64,000 bases of DNA from Vibrio mediterranei. Lineage in GTDB: Bacteria; Pseudomonadota; Gammaproteobacteria; Enterobacterales; Vibrionaceae. The number at the start of each line of letters is the position of its first letter. Position 1 is the first letter of the stretch. The translations under genes were made by a program, and so were the position numbers. Under the pieces are notes generated by a model that was not told where the DNA came from, did not search any database, and was given only the letters and a program-made list of their open reading frames with translations. Location of the stretch: contig NZ_FLLQ01000003.1 in assembly GCF_900088415.1 (NCBI RefSeq), forward strand, positions 186,001 through 250,000, in the 5' to 3' direction. Below are positions 9,450 through 18,272 of this stretch, in pieces.

Positions 9450-11126
9450 ATGATGCGTAAGGTAGTAGTCGGTATATGTATCGCAGCATTGGTGGGATGT
9501 TCAATGGGACATCGAGATCCGGTTGAAATAAAGCAAAGTCTCAATGAATCGGTGAACAATGCGAATAACAAGAGCCTAGATGAGTTACCCCCAACAGTGG
9601 AAGCTGACCTAATGCCTGAGCTAGACGCTCAGGCAGGCTCACATTCGAGCCGAACGCTGAAGCGTTTCCGAGTGCAAGCCAATGGCGTCGAAGCCAAGGC
9701 ATTTTTCACCAGTTTGGTAAAAGGAACCGAGTACAGCGTGTCTATTCACCCGAGCGTATCGGGTAAAATTACTGCTAACTTGAGCGACGTGACATTAGAT
9801 GAAGTGCTGGATAACGTTAGTGATATGTATGGTTATGACATTGAGAAAAAAGGTCGAATCATCCAAGTGTATCCAGCGGGTTTACGCACAGTTTCTATTC
9901 CAGTGGATTATTTGCAGTTCAAACGTTCAGGTCGCTCATTAACCTCGATAACGACCGGAACCATCTCCAGCAGAGATTCGAGCAATAACAACAATAGCAG
10001 TAATTCAAACAATAACTCGAGCTCGAACAGTTCAAATTCGAACTCGTCCAGTTCATCAAGCTCAAATAACGTTAATGGTGGCAATAGCAACAATAATGAG
10101 CAAGGTGGAACTCGTATTGAAACCACCAGTGAAAGTGATTTCTGGCCTTCGCTTGAGCAAGCGGTAAGTAAGTTGATAGGTACTGGTGACGGTCGCAGTG
10201 TGGTGGTTACCCCTCAAGCTAGTTTACTTACTTTACGTGCTTATCCCGATGAAATTCGTCAGGTTAGAGAGTTTTTAGATATGTCGCAGCAGCGACTTCA
10301 TCGTCAAGTGATTCTGGAAGCAAAGATTCTAGAAGTAACGCTGAGCGACGGTTATCAACAAGGCATTAGCTGGAGCAATATTGGTGCGGCAATTGGTAGT
10401 GGTGGTGTTTCTATCTCCCGACCAGCGCAAAACCCAGTGCCACCTTTAAATCAGATTGGCACCCTGTTAGGTGGGCAAACCAATGTGACCATTACGGACG
10501 GACATTTTGAAGCCGTATTGAGCTTTATGGCGACGCAAGGCGATCTCAATGTCCTTTCTAGTCCTCGAATTACCGCCGCCAACAACCAAAAATCGGTTAT
10601 CAAAGTGGGTACCGATGAGTACTTCGTTACCGATATCTCAACGGTTATTGGTTCTGGTGAAAATGCCAACGTAGCGCCTCAAGTTGAATTAACGCCCTTC
10701 TTTTCGGGTATTTCTTTGGACGTGACGCCGCAAATTGATGAAAAAGGTAATGTTCTGCTGCATGTTCATCCTGCGGTTATTGAAGTTCAAGAAGAGAAAA
10801 AAGAGATAGAAGTGTTAGGGGGGTCTATCATTGTGCCGCTAGCGAAAAGCTCTATTCGTGAATCAGACTCCGTTATCCGTGCAGCTGACGGTGACGTCGT
10901 TGTGATTGGTGGTCTGATGAAATCGGCAACCACTGAAATGGTCTCTAAAGTGCCATATCTTGGGGATATCCCTGCACTGGGACACTTGTTTAGAAATACG
11001 CAAAACGTGACGGAAAAAACAGAGTTGGTCATCTTGCTACGTCCGACTGTTGTTGGTGTGAATACATGGCAGAAAGAAGTTGAGCGTTCTCGAGACTTAC
11101 TTAACGAGTGGTTCCCAGAAGATTAA
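9450..11126 (+). CDS. mshL: MSHA secretin MshL (outer-membrane lipoprotein)
   Basis: The outer-membrane channel of the pilus. A lipoprotein signal ends in LVGC (Cys17), so it is probably lipid-anchored. An N-terminal secretin/TonB short domain is followed by an N-type domain, then the C-terminal secretin gate and beta-barrel with VPYLGDIPALGHLFR and TELVILLRPTV, typical of type II/IV secretins. The protein has 558 residues. An almost pure Ser/Asn tract occupies residues 173-216 (bases 9966-10097), a low-complexity linker between the N-domains and the secretin core. MshM and MshN downstream probably help it assemble. Confidence 0.95.
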   Translation: MMRKVVVGICIAALVGCSMGHRDPVEIKQSLNESVNNANNKSLDELPPTVEADLMPELDAQAGSHSSRTLKRFRVQANGVEAKAFFTSLVKGTEYSVSIHPSVSGKITANLSDVTLDEVLDNVSDMYGYDIEKKGRIIQVYPAGLRTVSIPVDYLQFKRSGRSLTSITTGTISSRDSSNNNNSSNSNNNSSSNSSNSNSSSSSSSNNVNGGNSNNNEQGGTRIETTSESDFWPSLEQAVSKLIGTGDGRSVVVTPQASLLTLRAYPDEIRQVREFLDMSQQRLHRQVILEAKILEVTLSDGYQQGISWSNIGAAIGSGGVSISRPAQNPVPPLNQIGTLLGGQTNVTITDGHFEAVLSFMATQGDLNVLSSPRITAANNQKSVIKVGTDEYFVTDISTVIGSGENANVAPQVELTPFFSGISLDVTPQIDEKGNVLLHVHPAVIEVQEEKKEIEVLGGSIIVPLAKSSIRESDSVIRAADGDVVVIGGLMKSATTEMVSKVPYLGDIPALGHLFRNTQNVTEKTELVILLRPTVVGVNTWQKEVERSRDLLNEWFPED

Positions 11127-11174
11127 AAGGCTTAGGGCTTGAAGTTTGAGTTGAAGAGATTGGAACGATAAACG

Positions 11175-12014
11175 GTGTACTTAGACTATTTCGGATTTGA
11201 GCAATACCCATTTGCGCTGACGCCCAATACTGCGCTGTTTTTTGGTCTGTCGCCGCATTATGAGGCGATACAGACTGTGACGGCGGGCGTGGCACTTGGT
11301 GAAGGAGTCCTCAAAGTCACGGGCGAAGTAGGTACTGGAAAAACCCTAGTCTGCCGAATGTTAATCAAACAGCTCGAGGCTGATTACAGCTTAGTCTATT
11401 TGCCCAATCCGGTGTTGTCCGGTGCCGAGTTAAGAATTGCTATTGCTAAAGAACTTGGCATAGAGCAATGCCAGCAACATACGTTGCTCGAAGATATTCA
11501 GAAAAAACTTATCGAAGCCAAACAGTCGAAGCGACCAGTAGTAGCTTTGATTGATGAAGCTCAGGCCTTATCTGATGAAGCACTAGAGACGCTTCGTTTA
11601 TTAGGAAATCTAGAAACCGAAGACAGCAAATTGATGCATTTAGTGCTGTTTGGGCAGCCTGAATTGGATACGCGACTTGAACAGCATCACCTAAGGCAAT
11701 TTAGACAGCGAATCACCTTCAGCGCCACATTACGTACTATGGCAAAAGCTGAGTGTTTTGCTTATGTCCAACAGAGAACGATGAGCGCTGGACGTGAGGA
11801 ACATCTGTTCAGTCATCATCAACTGGCTGCCATTTGGCGAGCAAGTAAAGGCGTTCCAAGATTGGTGCACCAAATTTGCCATAAAACACTGTTGTTAGCG
11901 TTTGGTGACAACAGCCAGCAGGTATTAAACCGCCACTTGTATCTGGCGATAAAAGATACTTTTGATGCCACCAAGCCGATATTCAAATACCCAGTACTCT
12001 GGGGATGGAAATAA
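11175..12014 (+). CDS. mshM: MSHA biogenesis ATPase MshM (ExeA-like AAA protein)
   Basis: A 279-residue AAA-type ATPase that starts at a GTG (MYLDYFGFEQYPFALTP). Walker A is GEVGTGKT (50-57) and Walker B VVALIDEAQ (122-130). The N-terminus is the one shared with ExeA/GspA, ATPases that help secretins insert and pass peptidoglycan. Unlike ExeA there is no membrane segment or peptidoglycan-binding tail; the protein stops after the ATPase part, which is normal for MshM. It abuts mshN, the TPR partner, with 2 bp between stop and start. Confidence 0.92.
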   Translation: MYLDYFGFEQYPFALTPNTALFFGLSPHYEAIQTVTAGVALGEGVLKVTGEVGTGKTLVCRMLIKQLEADYSLVYLPNPVLSGAELRIAIAKELGIEQCQQHTLLEDIQKKLIEAKQSKRPVVALIDEAQALSDEALETLRLLGNLETEDSKLMHLVLFGQPELDTRLEQHHLRQFRQRITFSATLRTMAKAECFAYVQQRTMSAGREEHLFSHHQLAAIWRASKGVPRLVHQICHKTLLLAFGDNSQQVLNRHLYLAIKDTFDATKPIFKYPVLWGWK

Positions 12015-12016
12015 CT

Positions 12017-13090
12017 ATGAGTGCGATTAATAAAGCCTTATCAAATCTGACTAGTAAACCCAATAATTCTCACGTGAATATTGAGCAAGCTGTAATACCC
12101 AAAGTGAGGAATACCTCTCCCATTGTGTGGATTGGGGTTGGAGTCTTAGTCAGTTTAGCGATGGGAAGCTGGGCGTTTTCTACGGCAAATACGTCACCTT
12201 CTATGAGTGTACCTCAAGAAAGTACACGCTCTTTAGCGCAGTCTCGTGCTCAATTAAACTCACCGACAGCGAATTTAGGCTCCGCTTCTTCTGCTGTGTT
12301 CGACTTACCAAATGCAAAGCTGACTGATATTCAACGCGTATCGCTAGTCAAAGACCAGTCAAAAGCTGTCACTACGATGGCAGATACGCACGTGTTGCCG
12401 TCCTCTGCTGAACCTATTCTGTTAGCCCAACTATCTCCAAATAAAGCTGAGCCTCAAGCCAATGGTGGAGAGATGGTGGTTGAGCAAGTAGAACTCAGCT
12501 CGGAACAGTTAGCGGAAAAAGCCATTCAACGAGCCAAGAAATCGATTGATGCCAATGATATTAATGGTGCACTTGAGAATTATACCGCTGCACTTAGGTA
12601 CGCTCCGGAAAATGAGCAAGTGAGACAACGATTGTCGGCGCTCTACTACGGTAAAGGTCAGACCCGAAAATCGTATGAACTTTTGCAAGAAGGGATTAAT
12701 CGTAACCCTTCTGGTGAAAGGTTACGTTTGGCGTTAACGAAATTGCTTATCAAGGAGAATCAGCAGGAGGCTGCCCTCACGCCGTTGGTTTATCTGCCTG
12801 AGTATCCATCGATTGAATACTTATCACTCAGAGCCGGTCTCGCGCAGCGAAATAAACAAGCCGATATGGCCTATCAAAGCTATGAGTTGCTTACCCAACA
12901 AGACGGTGAAAATGCTCGTTGGTGGATGGGGCTTGCTATTCAGCAGGAGCGTAAAATGGAGTTTTCACTGGCTAAAAACTCTTATGAAAACGCGCTCGAA
13001 AAGATAGGTGTTTCAAGCCAATCGAAAGCATTTATTCGCGACAGACTTAAGGTCATAGAAAGCCTCGAAGGAAGTAATGATGCAAATTAA
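12017..13090 (+). CDS. mshN: MSHA biogenesis protein MshN (TPR protein)
   Basis: A 357-residue protein starting MSAINKALSNL at 12017; an in-frame ATG at 12005 lies inside mshM and is less likely. One membrane segment near residues 35-58 (IVWIGVGVLVSLAMG) is followed by a Ser/Ala-rich linker and tetratricopeptide repeats over the last 190 residues (AIQRAKKSIDANDINGALEN begins them). The layout matches GspB/ExeB-associated or PilF-like helpers. It probably pairs with MshM in secretin assembly. The 3' end overlaps mshE by 14 bases. Confidence 0.9.
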   Translation: MSAINKALSNLTSKPNNSHVNIEQAVIPKVRNTSPIVWIGVGVLVSLAMGSWAFSTANTSPSMSVPQESTRSLAQSRAQLNSPTANLGSASSAVFDLPNAKLTDIQRVSLVKDQSKAVTTMADTHVLPSSAEPILLAQLSPNKAEPQANGGEMVVEQVELSSEQLAEKAIQRAKKSIDANDINGALENYTAALRYAPENEQVRQRLSALYYGKGQTRKSYELLQEGINRNPSGERLRLALTKLLIKENQQEAALTPLVYLPEYPSIEYLSLRAGLAQRNKQADMAYQSYELLTQQDGENARWWMGLAIQQERKMEFSLAKNSYENALEKIGVSSQSKAFIRDRLKVIESLEGSNDAN

Positions 13091-14804
13091 ACTTCGTAAA
13101 CGTCTCGGTGATCTACTGGTTGAAGAAGGCATTATCAATGAACAGCAGCTACAGCAGGCTTTGTCGATTCAGCGTAATACAGGCCGAAAACTTGGTGCAA
13201 CACTGATAGAACTGGCTGCCCTGTCTGAACAGCAGATGCTAACGTTTTTGTCGCAGCAATTAGCTTTACCATTGATCGATTTAAGTCGGGCACAAGTCGA
13301 TGTGGATGCGGTTCAGCTTCTTCCTGAAGTTCATGCAAGACGCTTGCGAGCACTTGTGATTGGTCGTCGAGACGATACATTACGAGTCGCGATGAGCGAT
13401 CCTGCGGATCTTTTTGTTCAGGAATCGTTGTTAAACCAACTTGGTCAATACGCTATCGAGTTTGTTATTGCCCCCGAAAAGCAATTGCTTGACGGTTTTG
13501 ACCGCTACTATCGCCGTACCAAAGAAATCGCTTCATTTGCAGAGCAGCTTCATGCTGAGCATCAGTCGACGGATGTTTTTGACTTCAATATTGAAGAAGA
13601 TGAAAGCGAAGAGGTGACGGTGGTTAAGCTGATTAACTCTTTGTTTGAAGACGCCATTCAAGTAGGTGCTTCTGATATTCATATTGAGCCAGATGCCGAC
13701 GTGTTGCGTCTTAGACAGCGTATTGATGGCGTGTTACATGAGACGTTATTAAATGAAGTGAATGTTGCGCCAGCAATGGTATTGCGACTGAAGCTTATGG
13801 CAAATTTGGATATTTCGGAAAAGCGTCTACCTCAAGATGGCCGATTTAATATTAGAGCCAAAGGACAATCGGTTGATATTCGTATGTCGACTATGCCCGT
13901 TGAACATGGCGAATCTGTGGTCATGCGTCTGCTCAACCAATCAACAGGTGTCAGAAGGCTTGAAGAGTCGGGGATTCCAAATGATCTGCTGATTAAATTG
14001 CGAAAGCAGTTGCGTCGCCCTCATGGAATGATCTTGGTCACTGGACCAACGGGGTCCGGCAAAACCACGACTTTATATGGTGCGCTGACGGAGTTAAATA
14101 GTCCTGGAAAAAAGATCATTACTGCAGAAGATCCGGTTGAATATCGTTTGCCTCGAGTCAATCAGGTTCAAGTAAACCCAAAAATTAATTTGGATTTTTC
14201 ATCGATCCTGAGAACTTTCCTGCGCCAAGATCCCGATATCATTCTTGTTGGCGAGATGCGTGACCAAGAAACCGTGGAAATTGGTTTGCGTGCTGCATTA
14301 ACCGGGCACTTGGTTCTTACAACCTTGCATACTAATGATTCTGTCGATAGTGCTTTACGCATGATGGATATGGGGGCTCCAGGGTACTTAGTTGCTAGTG
14401 CCGTAAGAGCAGTCATTGCCCAACGTTTAGTGAGAAGAATTTGCCCCGATTGCAAACGTGAGCATCCAACTGATGAACATGTAAAGCAATGGCTGATGAC
14501 TCGCTTCCCTAATCAAACGGAGATGACCTTCCATAAAGGGCAGGGGTGCCAAAACTGTAATCTAACCGGCTATCGAGGACGGATAGGCGTATTTGAAATG
14601 CTGGAACTCGATCAAGGAATGATGGACGCCTTACGGGCGAATGATGCTGTACTGTTCTCACAGCGAGCTAGAGCCTCGAAAGAATATAAACCCTTGCTCG
14701 CGTCCGCAATGGAACTCGCAATTCAAGGAACCGTCAGCCTAGATGAAGTGATGGCACTGGGTGAAGGGGATGCTTCCGGTAGCATCGAACCTATTTACAT
14801 TTAG
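13077..14804 (+). CDS. mshE: MSHA pilus extension ATPase MshE, c-di-GMP-responsive
   Basis: The motor ATPase of the GspE/PilB family, 575 residues, hexameric, on the cytoplasmic side. The N-terminus has two copies of the MshEN c-di-GMP motif (RLGDLLVEEG with the following LQQALSIQ, residues about 9-32; and KLGATLIELAALSEQQ, about 38-61). Walker A is GPTGSGKT (323-330), the Walker B region DPDIILVGEMRD (385-396), and a zinc site is formed by CPDC (456-459) and CQNC (491-494). c-di-GMP binding by MshE of V. cholerae is established and drives pilus extension; conservation here predicts the same. Start ATG at 13077, with a second ATG directly after it. Confidence 0.96.
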   Translation: MMQIKLRKRLGDLLVEEGIINEQQLQQALSIQRNTGRKLGATLIELAALSEQQMLTFLSQQLALPLIDLSRAQVDVDAVQLLPEVHARRLRALVIGRRDDTLRVAMSDPADLFVQESLLNQLGQYAIEFVIAPEKQLLDGFDRYYRRTKEIASFAEQLHAEHQSTDVFDFNIEEDESEEVTVVKLINSLFEDAIQVGASDIHIEPDADVLRLRQRIDGVLHETLLNEVNVAPAMVLRLKLMANLDISEKRLPQDGRFNIRAKGQSVDIRMSTMPVEHGESVVMRLLNQSTGVRRLEESGIPNDLLIKLRKQLRRPHGMILVTGPTGSGKTTTLYGALTELNSPGKKIITAEDPVEYRLPRVNQVQVNPKINLDFSSILRTFLRQDPDIILVGEMRDQETVEIGLRAALTGHLVLTTLHTNDSVDSALRMMDMGAPGYLVASAVRAVIAQRLVRRICPDCKREHPTDEHVKQWLMTRFPNQTEMTFHKGQGCQNCNLTGYRGRIGVFEMLELDQGMMDALRANDAVLFSQRARASKEYKPLLASAMELAIQGTVSLDEVMALGEGDASGSIEPIYI

Positions 14805-14833
14805 TTTGATGGTTTATAGCTAGAGATAAGACA

Positions 14834-16057
14834 ATGCCAACCTATCGTTATAAAGGGCGCAATCTTGATGGTTCAGAGATTTCTGGTCATCTAGAGTCTG
14901 CCAATGAAGAAACTGCGGCGGAGATTTTGATCTCTCGTGGGGTGATTCCAACGTCGATCTCACAAGGTGGTAAGTCAACGTCATTTAGTGACAGCCTAAG
15001 TGTATTGATAGCGCCGGCGGTACCTTTAGAAGTGCTGGTTATTTTCTGTCGTCAGTTGTTCAGTTTAACGAAAGCTGGTGTGCCATTGTTACGCTCCATG
15101 AAGGGCCTGACGCAAAACTGCACCAACAAGCAGCTGAAATACGCCTTGGAAGAAGTCGTTAATGAACTAACTAATGGGCGTAACTTATCGAGTTGTATGC
15201 AGCTTCATCCTCGCGTGTTTAGTCCACTTTTTGTTTCCATGATTGCTGTGGGTGAAAATACGGGACGTTTAGACCAAGCATTAGAGCAATTGGCTGCCTA
15301 TTATGAGCAAGAAGTCGAAACTCGTAAGCGTATTAAGGCGGCAATGCGCTACCCAACGTTCGTGTTGACCTTTATCGTTGCCGCGTTGTTTGTACTGAAT
15401 ATCAAAGTTATCCCTCAGTTTGCTGATATGTTTGCCAGGTTTGGCGTCGATCTTCCTCTTCCCACTCGTATTCTGATTACTACCTCGAATTTCTTCGTCG
15501 GTTATTGGCCGCTTTTATTGGGTGCGATAGCTGGCAGTTTGTTTGCATTTCGTGCCTGGCTTGCTACGGCCGCGGGTAGGGAAAAGTGGGATCATATTAA
15601 GTTGAGGCTGCCTATTGTCGGCGGCATTGTAAATCGTGCTCAACTTTCACGTTTCTCAAGAACATTTGCTCTTATGCTTCGTGCTGGTGTGCCTTTGAAT
15701 CAGTCATTGGCGTTATCGGCTGAAGCAATAGACAACAAGTATTTGGAAAACCGCATTATGGAAATGAAGGCGGCTATTGAGGCCGGAAGCACGGTGTCTT
15801 CAACTGCTATTAATGCCAATATTTTCACGCCGCTTGTTATTCAGATGATCTCTGTCGGAGAGGAAACGGGTCGTATTGATGAGCTTCTGTTAGAAGTTTC
15901 GGATTTTTACGATCGAGAAGTTGATTATGATCTGAAGACCCTAACCGCCAGAATTGAGCCGATTTTGCTCACTGTGGTTGCTGGAATGGTATTGATACTG
16001 GCTCTTGGCATTTTCCTGCCTATGTGGGGCATGCTCGATGCCATGAAAGGAATGTAA
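14834..16057 (+). CDS. mshG: MSHA inner-membrane platform protein MshG
   Basis: A 407-residue member of the PilC/GspF family, the inner-membrane platform on which MshE acts. It begins MPTYRYKGRNLDGSEISGHL, the usual N-terminus. Two repeated cytoplasmic four-helix domains contain the GEETGRIDELL-type signature (GENTGRLDQALEQL in the first copy, GEETGRIDELLLEV in the second), with three membrane segments between and after them. It lies 29 bp behind mshE and 6 bp before mshF. Confidence 0.95.
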   Translation: MPTYRYKGRNLDGSEISGHLESANEETAAEILISRGVIPTSISQGGKSTSFSDSLSVLIAPAVPLEVLVIFCRQLFSLTKAGVPLLRSMKGLTQNCTNKQLKYALEEVVNELTNGRNLSSCMQLHPRVFSPLFVSMIAVGENTGRLDQALEQLAAYYEQEVETRKRIKAAMRYPTFVLTFIVAALFVLNIKVIPQFADMFARFGVDLPLPTRILITTSNFFVGYWPLLLGAIAGSLFAFRAWLATAAGREKWDHIKLRLPIVGGIVNRAQLSRFSRTFALMLRAGVPLNQSLALSAEAIDNKYLENRIMEMKAAIEAGSTVSSTAINANIFTPLVIQMISVGEETGRIDELLLEVSDFYDREVDYDLKTLTARIEPILLTVVAGMVLILALGIFLPMWGMLDAMKGM

Positions 16058-16063
16058 CGAGCG

Positions 16064-16462
16064 ATGGCTATCAAAAGTGTCTTCTTCCAAAGAGATGCGC
16101 TGCGCTGGCTAATTTGGAGTTGTGTGATTCTAGCGCTTGTAGGGTTTTTCTTATCTACGGTGAATCGTAATCAAGAAAAAATCACCCGTACTCAAGCGGT
16201 AGTGATCGGCAAAGTTATGCAACAGCGCATTAATGAATTGCATCAAACTTGGCTAATAGAGAAACAACCAAATTATCTACAAGTTGATAATACCGTCGTA
16301 AAATTTGACCAAACTGGTTGGATTACCCTATCAAATAATGAAAATAGAAACTGTAACTACTTGTTATCAATACTTTACAACGATGCGGATTCTATAAAAC
16401 ACAATCTATTTATAAAATCAGAGCAAATTGATAAAAAAACTATAGTTGTGTATACGGTATAA
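16064..16462 (+). CDS. mshF: MSHA biogenesis protein MshF
   Basis: A 132-residue protein with one N-terminal membrane segment (about 15-30, WLIWSCVILALVGFF) and a small periplasmic domain. Function is unknown in the family; the name comes from position after mshG and before mshB. The last third is clearly more AT-rich than its neighbours and rich in Asn/Lys, but the frame is open and the start is well placed, so I do not read it as a pseudogene. It closes the secretion half of the locus; a promoter candidate for the pilin half follows. Confidence 0.85.
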   Translation: MAIKSVFFQRDALRWLIWSCVILALVGFFLSTVNRNQEKITRTQAVVIGKVMQQRINELHQTWLIEKQPNYLQVDNTVVKFDQTGWITLSNNENRNCNYLLSILYNDADSIKHNLFIKSEQIDKKTIVVYTV

Positions 16463-16553
16463 ATACTGATATTGAAATTAAAGCAATTAAAATTAATAGC
16501 TTGCATATGGAAGTCATTTTTTTGACTTGAGTAAAAAAATTGACGTTAATGCT

Positions 16554-16581
16554 TTGTAATCATTATTCAACTAGTTATAAT
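16554..16581 (+). promoter_or_regulatory. Candidate promoter for the pilin half of the msh locus
   Basis: A perfect -10 TATAAT (16576-16581) with TTGTAA (16554-16559) 16 bp upstream, in the 160-bp gap before mshB. Marsh and Taylor mapped two promoters in the V. cholerae MSHA locus, one of them ahead of the structural genes from mshB on. The match is seen; use as a promoter is inferred. Confidence 0.55.
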
Positions 16582-16622
16582 TTGGGCAGAAAATCACACT
16601 TTTGATATAAATGGATCAAATA

Positions 16623-17156
16623 ATGAAAAAAGCTCAAGGTTTTACACTAGTCGAGTTAGTCGTGGTTATTGTGGTATTAGGCCTACTGGCAGTAGCGGCT
16701 CTACCACGATTTGTTGATGTAACAGAAAGCGCGAAAGAATCTAGCGTTGAAGCGGTTGCTGGTGGTTTTGCAACTGGTGTGTTATCAGCTCGCGCGCAAT
16801 GGGAAGCTAATGGCCGAACTAAGTCAGGTATAAATAACTACGTTGATTACGATGGCACTCGTTTCTGGTTAACTCGCTCGGAAGATGGCACAACAGGCTT
16901 CCGTGATGGTTACCCTAGTAATACTAACGCTAACAATAGCAACAACGTAAATGTCGAAGCGTGCGTATTCCTGATGGAGAACTTACTGCAAAACTCTCCA
17001 GCGGTTGAGCAGTATACAAACAGTCCTTCAAAAGGCACTAAGTACTTAGCTCAGGCAGTAAGCAGCACTAAATGTCGCTATACACAAAACGAAAGTAACC
17101 GTCATTACTTCGAGTACGATATTCGTACCGGTAAAGTTACAGTCGAACTTAAATAA
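16623..17156 (+). CDS. mshB: MSHA minor pilin MshB
   Basis: A type IV prepilin. I place the start at 16623 (MKKAQG, a short leader); an in-frame ATG four codons earlier at 16611 has no ribosome site. Cleavage is expected after Gly6, giving [20 protein letters not shown] with Glu at mature position 5. The mature domain of about 170 residues has an Asn-rich stretch ([11 protein letters not shown]) and two cysteines that could close a D-loop. It is next to mshA and shares its N-terminal helix, so a role in pilus initiation or as an assembly factor is likely. Confidence 0.93.
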   Translation: MKKAQGFTLVELVVVIVVLGLLAVAALPRFVDVTESAKESSVEAVAGGFATGVLSARAQWEANGRTKSGINNYVDYDGTRFWLTRSEDGTTGFRDGYPSNTNANNSNNVNVEACVFLMENLLQNSPAVEQYTNSPSKGTKYLAQAVSSTKCRYTQNESNRHYFEYDIRTGKVTVELK

Positions 17157-17174
17157 GTTGTAGGAATATAAAAA

Positions 17175-17651
17175 ATGAAAAGACAAAGTGGTTTCACGTT
17201 AATTGAAATGGTCGTGGTGATCGTTATTTTGGGTATTCTTGCAGTAACTGCAGCACCTCGTTTTTTAAATCTACAAGGTGATGCCCGCGAATCATCTCTT
17301 AATGGTTTAAAAGGTGCTATTTCTGGCGCAAATGGCATTGTTTACGGCAAAGCAGCAGTAGAAGGCGTTGAGCAGCAAGCAGCGGCCACCATTAATGCAG
17401 GTACAAATGAAGCAGTAACGGTTGCATTTGGTTACCCAACTGCTGATGCAGCTGGCCTTGTAAGTGCAGTAGATGGCTTGCAACAAGATTGGATGTTTGC
17501 GACTCGTCGTGACGCGCTAATTGCTACCTTTGATGATGGTTCAAATGCTAACTTCCGTACGATTCGCCAATCTAACTGTTTTGTAAGATACGACGAATCA
17601 ACTCAAGCGGGTACAGCACCTAGAGTAACCGTTGATGCGTCAGGTTGCTAA
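17175..17651 (+). CDS. mshA: MSHA major pilin MshA
   Basis: The main subunit of the MSHA pilus, which binds chitin, abiotic surfaces and host mucosa. Prepilin of 158 residues with leader MKRQSG, cleaved before FTLIEMVVVIVILGILAVTA; Glu5 of the mature protein is present. Cys135 and Cys158 probably form the C-terminal disulfide loop. A ribosome site TAGGAAT precedes the ATG. A strong hairpin with a T-tail just after the stop suggests that most mshA transcripts end there, which would raise mshA over the minor pilins. Confidence 0.95.
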   Translation: MKRQSGFTLIEMVVVIVILGILAVTAAPRFLNLQGDARESSLNGLKGAISGANGIVYGKAAVEGVEQQAAATINAGTNEAVTVAFGYPTADAAGLVSAVDGLQQDWMFATRRDALIATFDDGSNANFRTIRQSNCFVRYDESTQAGTAPRVTVDASGC

Positions 17652-17664
17652 TTAGCCAAGACGC

Positions 17665-17694
17665 AAAAAGGTCAGCTCCGGCTGGCCTTTTTTG
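17665..17694 (+). terminator. Terminator or attenuator after mshA
   Basis: Stem GGTCAGC/GCTGGCC (one G-U pair) with loop TCCG, flanked by AAAA and TTTTTT. It is inside the msh gene run, 18 bp after mshA. Partial read-through to mshC-Q would explain high pilin and low minor-pilin levels. Confidence 0.75.
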
Positions 17695-17798
17695 TGTTGT
17701 GATAGGTATTCTGATTTTTAACGATTTCTAATGATAGATAGATGAGTTAGTACTGTCCTTTTGTATATTATTTATCAATCATTTTCGCAGGTACTACT

Positions 17799-18272
17799 AT
17801 GTTAATCCCACAACGTAAGTTATCCGGATTTACGCTAATCGAACTGATCGTAGTGATCGTTTTAGTTTCGATTGTGTCGGTAGTGGCTGCGAGTCGATTT
17901 TTAAACCGTTCTGGCTTTTCTGTGATTGCAGCACAAGAGCAAGCTATTGCGATTACTCAGCAAATACAGCTTGGGCGAATGCAATCCAATATCAGCGATA
18001 TCGGTGAGCTCAATAGCCGCTATCAACTGGCGATTAAAGATGGTTGTTTTGGCTCTCGGTACAGTTGCACTCTTGTGAACCCTGAAGAGCAATCGGACTA
18101 TTTAGCGTTGGATAACATTCAGGTCTCTGCTCCCACTAGCTTGCTGAATTTTGACTTACTTGGTCGTCCAGTATGTGAATCTTGTACTTACCCGATTACG
18201 ATTCAATTCACTCAATTTAGTGAATCGGCATCCATTTGTATTAATTCAGAAGGTTTTGTCGATGCGTGCTAG
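17799..18272 (+). CDS. mshC: MSHA minor pilin MshC
   Basis: Prepilin of 157 residues: leader MLIPQRKLSG, then FTLIELIVVIVLVSIVSVVA with Glu5. The rest is a GspH-like globular domain with cysteine pairs (CFGSRYSC, CESC). It follows the mshA terminator by about 100 bp, with an AGG ribosome site 8 bases before the ATG. The T/A-rich gap may carry a weak promoter, but I cannot define one. Its stop overlaps the mshD start. Confidence 0.9.
   Translation: MLIPQRKLSGFTLIELIVVIVLVSIVSVVAASRFLNRSGFSVIAAQEQAIAITQQIQLGRMQSNISDIGELNSRYQLAIKDGCFGSRYSCTLVNPEEQSDYLALDNIQVSAPTSLLNFDLLGRPVCESCTYPITIQFTQFSESASICINSEGFVDAC

Noticed and set aside
9966..10097. Repeat array or CRISPR in mshL
   Set aside because: No regular unit or spacers; it codes in frame for a low-complexity linker.
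9908..10126. Minus-strand frame rich in Leu and Glu
   Set aside because: It is the reverse reading of the MshL Ser/Asn tract.
16064..16462. mshF as a pseudogene or transferred fragment
   Set aside because: AT-rich 3' end only; the frame is intact and it sits at the expected place.
16540..16581. TTGACG as the -35 for the mshB promoter
   Set aside because: It is 30 bp from TATAAT, too far; TTGTAA at 16 bp is the better partner.
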